Assembly (NCBI GenBank): GCA_015494185.1
Contig: WGBT01000095.1
Location: forward strand, 1-24,096
From: Hyphomicrobiales bacterium
GTDB taxonomy: Bacteria > Pseudomonadota > Alphaproteobacteria > Rhizobiales > S144-35
DNA length: 24,096 nucleotides
Direction: 5' to 3'
The notes under the pieces were generated by a model, which searched no databases, was not told the origin of the DNA, and was given only the letters and a program-made list of their open reading frames with translations. Each line of letters starts with the position of its first letter. Within the stretch, counting starts at the first letter, position 1. Below are positions 24,031-24,096 of this stretch, in pieces. Made by a program: the position numbers and the translations under genes.

Positions 24031-24096
24031 ATGAAAAGGATTGCGTTTTTTACCACGATCCGAGCGATGACATGCTTTGCAACATTCTTGGCGGCA
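24031..24096 (+). CDS. Start of an exported protein, cut by the right edge
   Basis: The ATG at 24031 opens 22 codons to the end of the window. They read like a signal peptide: MKR, then a hydrophobic core IAFFTTIRAMTCFATFLAA. GGA lies about 8 nt upstream. It diverges from the efflux operon across a gap of about 140 bp, so it could be a regulator-unrelated exported protein or an outer-membrane factor. The identity is unknown. Confidence 0.4.
   Translation, partial: MKRIAFFTTIRAMTCFATFLAA

Overview
The window looks like chromosomal DNA of an alphaproteobacterium. Grounds: a 41-residue bL36 of the alphaproteobacterial type, pyruvate kinase next to a DUF1036 gene, a mraZ-rsmH-ftsL-ftsI division cluster with 4-bp stop/start overlaps, an RNase P RNA, and the stand-alone HNH protein common in that class. 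Order and species cannot be told from sequence reading alone. I see no phage, CRISPR array, transposase or rRNA.

Layout. (1) 1-3.1 kb, minus strand: mraZ, rsmH, ftsL and the first 325 codons of ftsI, starting from a promoter region with five TGG triplets at exactly 10-bp spacing (a likely MraZ operator). (2) 3.1-4.1 kb: a tRNA-Val(CAC) on the minus strand with a strong promoter 180 bp upstream and a degenerate 17-18 bp repeat array in its leader. (3) 4.1-7.5 kb, plus: one 1148-residue fusion of a GMC (cholesterol-oxidase-like) flavoprotein, a middle domain and an alpha/beta-hydrolase, with catalytic residues apparently lost in both enzyme halves. (4) 7.6-10.4 kb, minus: a DUF4212 small subunit and its sodium/solute symporter, then two abutting genes for tiny membrane plus coiled-coil proteins, one resembling the second membrane segment of FtsH. 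(5) 10.6-12.5 kb: a 235-bp nested palindromic element, an HNH endonuclease gene, a 615-bp gap with a long hairpin, and RNase P RNA. (6) 12.6-15.7 kb: tRNA-Val(GAC), rpmJ, pyruvate kinase and a DUF1036 protein. (7) 16.1-17.2 kb: translationally coupled Nudix and GNAT genes. (8) 17.7-19.1 kb: a Tat-exported flavocytochrome c sulfide dehydrogenase flavoprotein without a visible cytochrome partner, closed by a clear terminator. (9) 19.5-23.9 kb: an RND efflux pump and its adaptor, transcribed away from a gene that begins at the right edge.

Most of the window is housekeeping: division, translation, RNA processing and glycolysis, plus transport. The least ordinary items are the GMC-hydrolase fusion, the tandem mini membrane proteins, the palindromic element, the repeat-bearing tRNA leader and the lone FccB-like protein. 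No multi-gene accessory system (defence, secretion, biosynthetic cluster) is evident.
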